Shown here in pieces: positions 6,827-7,891 of a DNA stretch of 7,891 nucleotides. The position numbers and the translations under genes were made by a program. The stretch spans positions 1-7,891 of the forward strand of contig JAKSCF010000435.1 in assembly GCA_022360735.1 (NCBI GenBank), written 5' to 3'. The notes under the pieces were generated by a model that searched no databases, was not told the DNA's origin, and saw only the letters and a list, made by a program, of their open reading frames with translations. The DNA comes from Clostridia bacterium. Lineage in GTDB: Bacteria > Bacillota_A > Clostridia > Peptostreptococcales > JAAYPU01. Each line of letters begins with the position of its first letter. Position 1 is the first letter of the stretch.

Positions 6827-6867
6827 TTGAACGATCGTTCCACTATTGTTTAACTATCGTTTCACTA
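6827..6867. promoter_or_regulatory. Tandem palindromic operator-like sites, 22 bp apart
   Basis: Two 19-bp direct repeats occur at 6827-6845 (TTGAACGATCGTTCCACTA) and 6849-6867 (TTTAACTATCGTTTCACTA), with 16 of 19 positions identical. The first contains the perfect 12-bp palindrome GAACGATCGTTC (6829-6840). The second keeps the core AACTATCGTT with one broken pair. Their centres are 22 bp apart, about two helical turns. This is the form expected of a dimeric repressor, for example of the TetR family, binding twice on one DNA face. They lie just downstream of the predicted GH18 promoter, where a bound protein would block initiation or elongation. No regulator gene is present in the window. Confidence 0.6.
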
Positions 6868-6874
6868 CTATTAT

Positions 6875-6903
6875 ATTATAATCAAGGGACGATATAAAGT
6901 TAA
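6875..6903 (-). promoter_or_regulatory. Probable promoter of the GH18 gene
   Basis: On the minus strand TTAACT (6898-6903) lies 17 bp before a perfect TATAAT (6875-6880). Another TATAAT overlaps at 6870-6875 with a poorer -35. Either would start transcription at about 6863-6868, immediately before or inside the operator-like repeats, giving a leader of about 60 nt. Confidence 0.5.
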
Positions 6904-6931
6904 AATATGATTACATTCGACATATTTATTA

Positions 6932-6971
6932 AACCCAGATTATTTACCATAACCTACAAAAAATCTGGGTT
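6932..6971 (+). repeat. 10-bp inverted repeat in the leader of the EamA transporter gene
   Basis: AACCCAGATT (6932-6941) and AATCTGGGTT (6962-6971) are perfect reverse complements around a 20-nt AT-rich loop, ending about 20 bp before the TTG start and just upstream of its likely ribosome binding site. It could be a leader RNA hairpin or a binding site for a dimeric regulator. No T-tract follows, so it is not an obvious attenuator. Confidence 0.55.
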
Positions 6972-6991
6972 AGAGAAAGTGGGCGTTAACA

Positions 6992-7888
6992 TTGAAAAAA
7001 GAGTACATAGCAGATTTTGCCTTATTTATGGTGGCTATTATGTGGGGATTGTCCTTTATTGTAATGAAAAATGCTTTAGCTGTGATAGAAGTATTTAACT
7101 TGTTAGGTATAAGATTTATAGCCGCAGCTCTTATCTGTATGGTTATTTTCTTCAAGCAATTTAGAACCATAGACTTGGTAACGATAAAAAGAGGCGTATT
7201 TATTGGATTCTTTCTATTTGCAGGATATGCAGTGCAGACCTATGGACTGAATTTTACTACCGCTTCTAAGTCAGCCTTTATAACAGGGTTTACTGTGGTT
7301 TTGGTTCCGGTTTTAACACCTATTATTATGAAGCAGTTCCCGGGTATTTCAGAAATCATGGCAGCAATTATTGCTTTCATTGGAATCGGCTGTTTATCCC
7401 TTACCGGCGATATCAACAGTATTAATAAAGGCGATGTTCTCACACTGCTTGGTGCTTTTGCTTTTGCATTTCAGATCATCTTAATTGGAAAGTTTGCTAA
7501 AACATCCAACAATATTAATTCTGCAATTGTACAAATTGCTTTTGTTGGTGTGTTAAGTACCATCATTTCGCTGCTTTTAGGAACATTTACGATACAACAT
7601 CAACCCAATACATGGGGTGCTGTACTATTTTTAAGCGTGTTTTGCACAGCCTATTCTTTCGTTGTACAAAATATGGCACAAAAACACACAACCCCTGCAA
7701 GAACCTCATTAATATTTACTTTCGAGCCCGTTTCTGCTCCTATATTCGCATATTTTTTATTAGGAGAGGTCTTAACACCACTTGGCATGTTTGGAGCTTT
7801 ATTGGTAATATTAGGCATGCTATTGTCTGAATTGGATTTGATTGGAAAGATTAAGTCTTGGATTAAAACCACGGAATCAGAGGTTTAA
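6992..7888 (+). CDS. EamA/DMT-superfamily membrane transporter
   Basis: The 298-residue product is a ten-helix inner-membrane permease of the drug/metabolite transporter superfamily, built of two EamA repeats (about 7-137 and 148-280). Family hallmarks are WGLSF at 18-22 in helix 1, Arg41 in helix 2, TTASKSAFITG at 89-99, and in the second repeat PARTSLIFTFEPVSAP followed by LLGE (235-259). The C-terminus is a short basic tail. Members export amino acids, nucleosides or other metabolites, and the substrate here cannot be deduced. Translation must begin at the TTG at 6992: the frame has a TAG at 6971-6973 and no ATG before the start of helix 1. A weak AAGTGGG-like site lies about 8 nt upstream. 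The gene diverges from the GH18 gene and ends with TAA at 7886-7888. A clear sigma-A promoter was not found; AT-rich sequence at 6868-6930 is the likely place. Confidence 0.9.
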   Translation: MKKEYIADFALFMVAIMWGLSFIVMKNALAVIEVFNLLGIRFIAAALICMVIFFKQFRTIDLVTIKRGVFIGFFLFAGYAVQTYGLNFTTASKSAFITGFTVVLVPVLTPIIMKQFPGISEIMAAIIAFIGIGCLSLTGDINSINKGDVLTLLGAFAFAFQIILIGKFAKTSNNINSAIVQIAFVGVLSTIISLLLGTFTIQHQPNTWGAVLFLSVFCTAYSFVVQNMAQKHTTPARTSLIFTFEPVSAPIFAYFLLGEVLTPLGMFGALLVILGMLLSELDLIGKIKSWIKTTESEV

Positions 7889-7891
7889 ATA

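Larger units (their letters stand above)
6806..6991. other. Divergent control region between GH18 and EamA transporter genes
   Basis: This 186-bp region carries, from the GH18 side, the GH18 ribosome binding site, the twin operator-like repeats, the predicted minus-strand promoter, and then the 10-bp inverted repeat in the transporter leader. A TATAAT also reads on the plus strand at 6877-6882 but lacks a credible -35 partner, so the transporter promoter is unassigned. A regulator bound at 6827-6867 could in principle affect both genes. Confidence 0.6.

Noticed and set aside
6877..6882. TATAAT as the -10 box of the EamA transporter gene
   Set aside because: No acceptable -35 lies 16-18 bp upstream, and the AT-rich palindromic sequence gives TATAAT on both strands by chance.
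6907..7098. A 63-residue plus-strand frame with an ATG start upstream of the EamA gene
   Set aside because: It overlaps the transporter start in another frame, has no ribosome binding site that I can see, and its composition resembles no protein family.

Overview
The window is AT-rich with compact intergenic spaces, a TTG start, AGGAG or AAGGGGG-type ribosome binding sites and TATAAT-type promoters. Two LtaS-type lipoteichoic acid synthase homologues and a secreted family 18 glycosidase with a copper-amine-oxidase-like N-terminal domain point to a Gram-positive, probably spore-forming anaerobe of the Clostridia. This assignment is inferred from gene content and base composition only.

Layout. 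Positions 1-608 (+) hold the C-terminal end of the ferrous iron transporter FeoB, cut by the window edge. Positions 609-879 form a convergent intergenic region with several hairpins, the strongest a perfect 12-bp stem at 755-788. Two adjacent paralogous membrane phosphoglycerol transferases follow on the minus strand (880-2763 and 2865-4766). They keep the whole known LtaS catalytic set and match at about two thirds of residues over the core I aligned by eye. The gene at 880-2763 has a near-consensus promoter of its own (TTGAAA, 17 bp, TATAAT) in the 101-bp gap. Positions 4767-5104 are gene-free but dense in small palindromic repeats: two 18-base stem-loops 40 bp apart in the leader of the upstream paralogue, and two inverted 7-bp-stem/8-nt-loop hairpins, one of which probably terminates the next gene. 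Positions 5105-6805 (-) encode an exported GH18 protein. Positions 6806-6991 form a divergent control region with a tandem pair of palindromic operator-like sites 22 bp apart and a leader hairpin. Positions 6992-7888 (+) encode a complete EamA/DMT-family ten-helix transporter.

How the genes relate. The three minus-strand genes form a cell-envelope block: two enzymes that would move glycerol phosphate from phosphatidylglycerol onto a glycolipid or teichoic acid chain, and a secreted sugar hydrolase. They share direction, but the terminator-like hairpin at 5029-5050 and the separate promoters argue for independent transcription units rather than one operon. FeoB and the EamA transporter look like unrelated neighbours. 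I found no clearly new multi-gene system. The least explained signals are non-coding: two repeat families whose paired copies differ by compensatory base-pair changes, and a double operator with no regulator gene in view.
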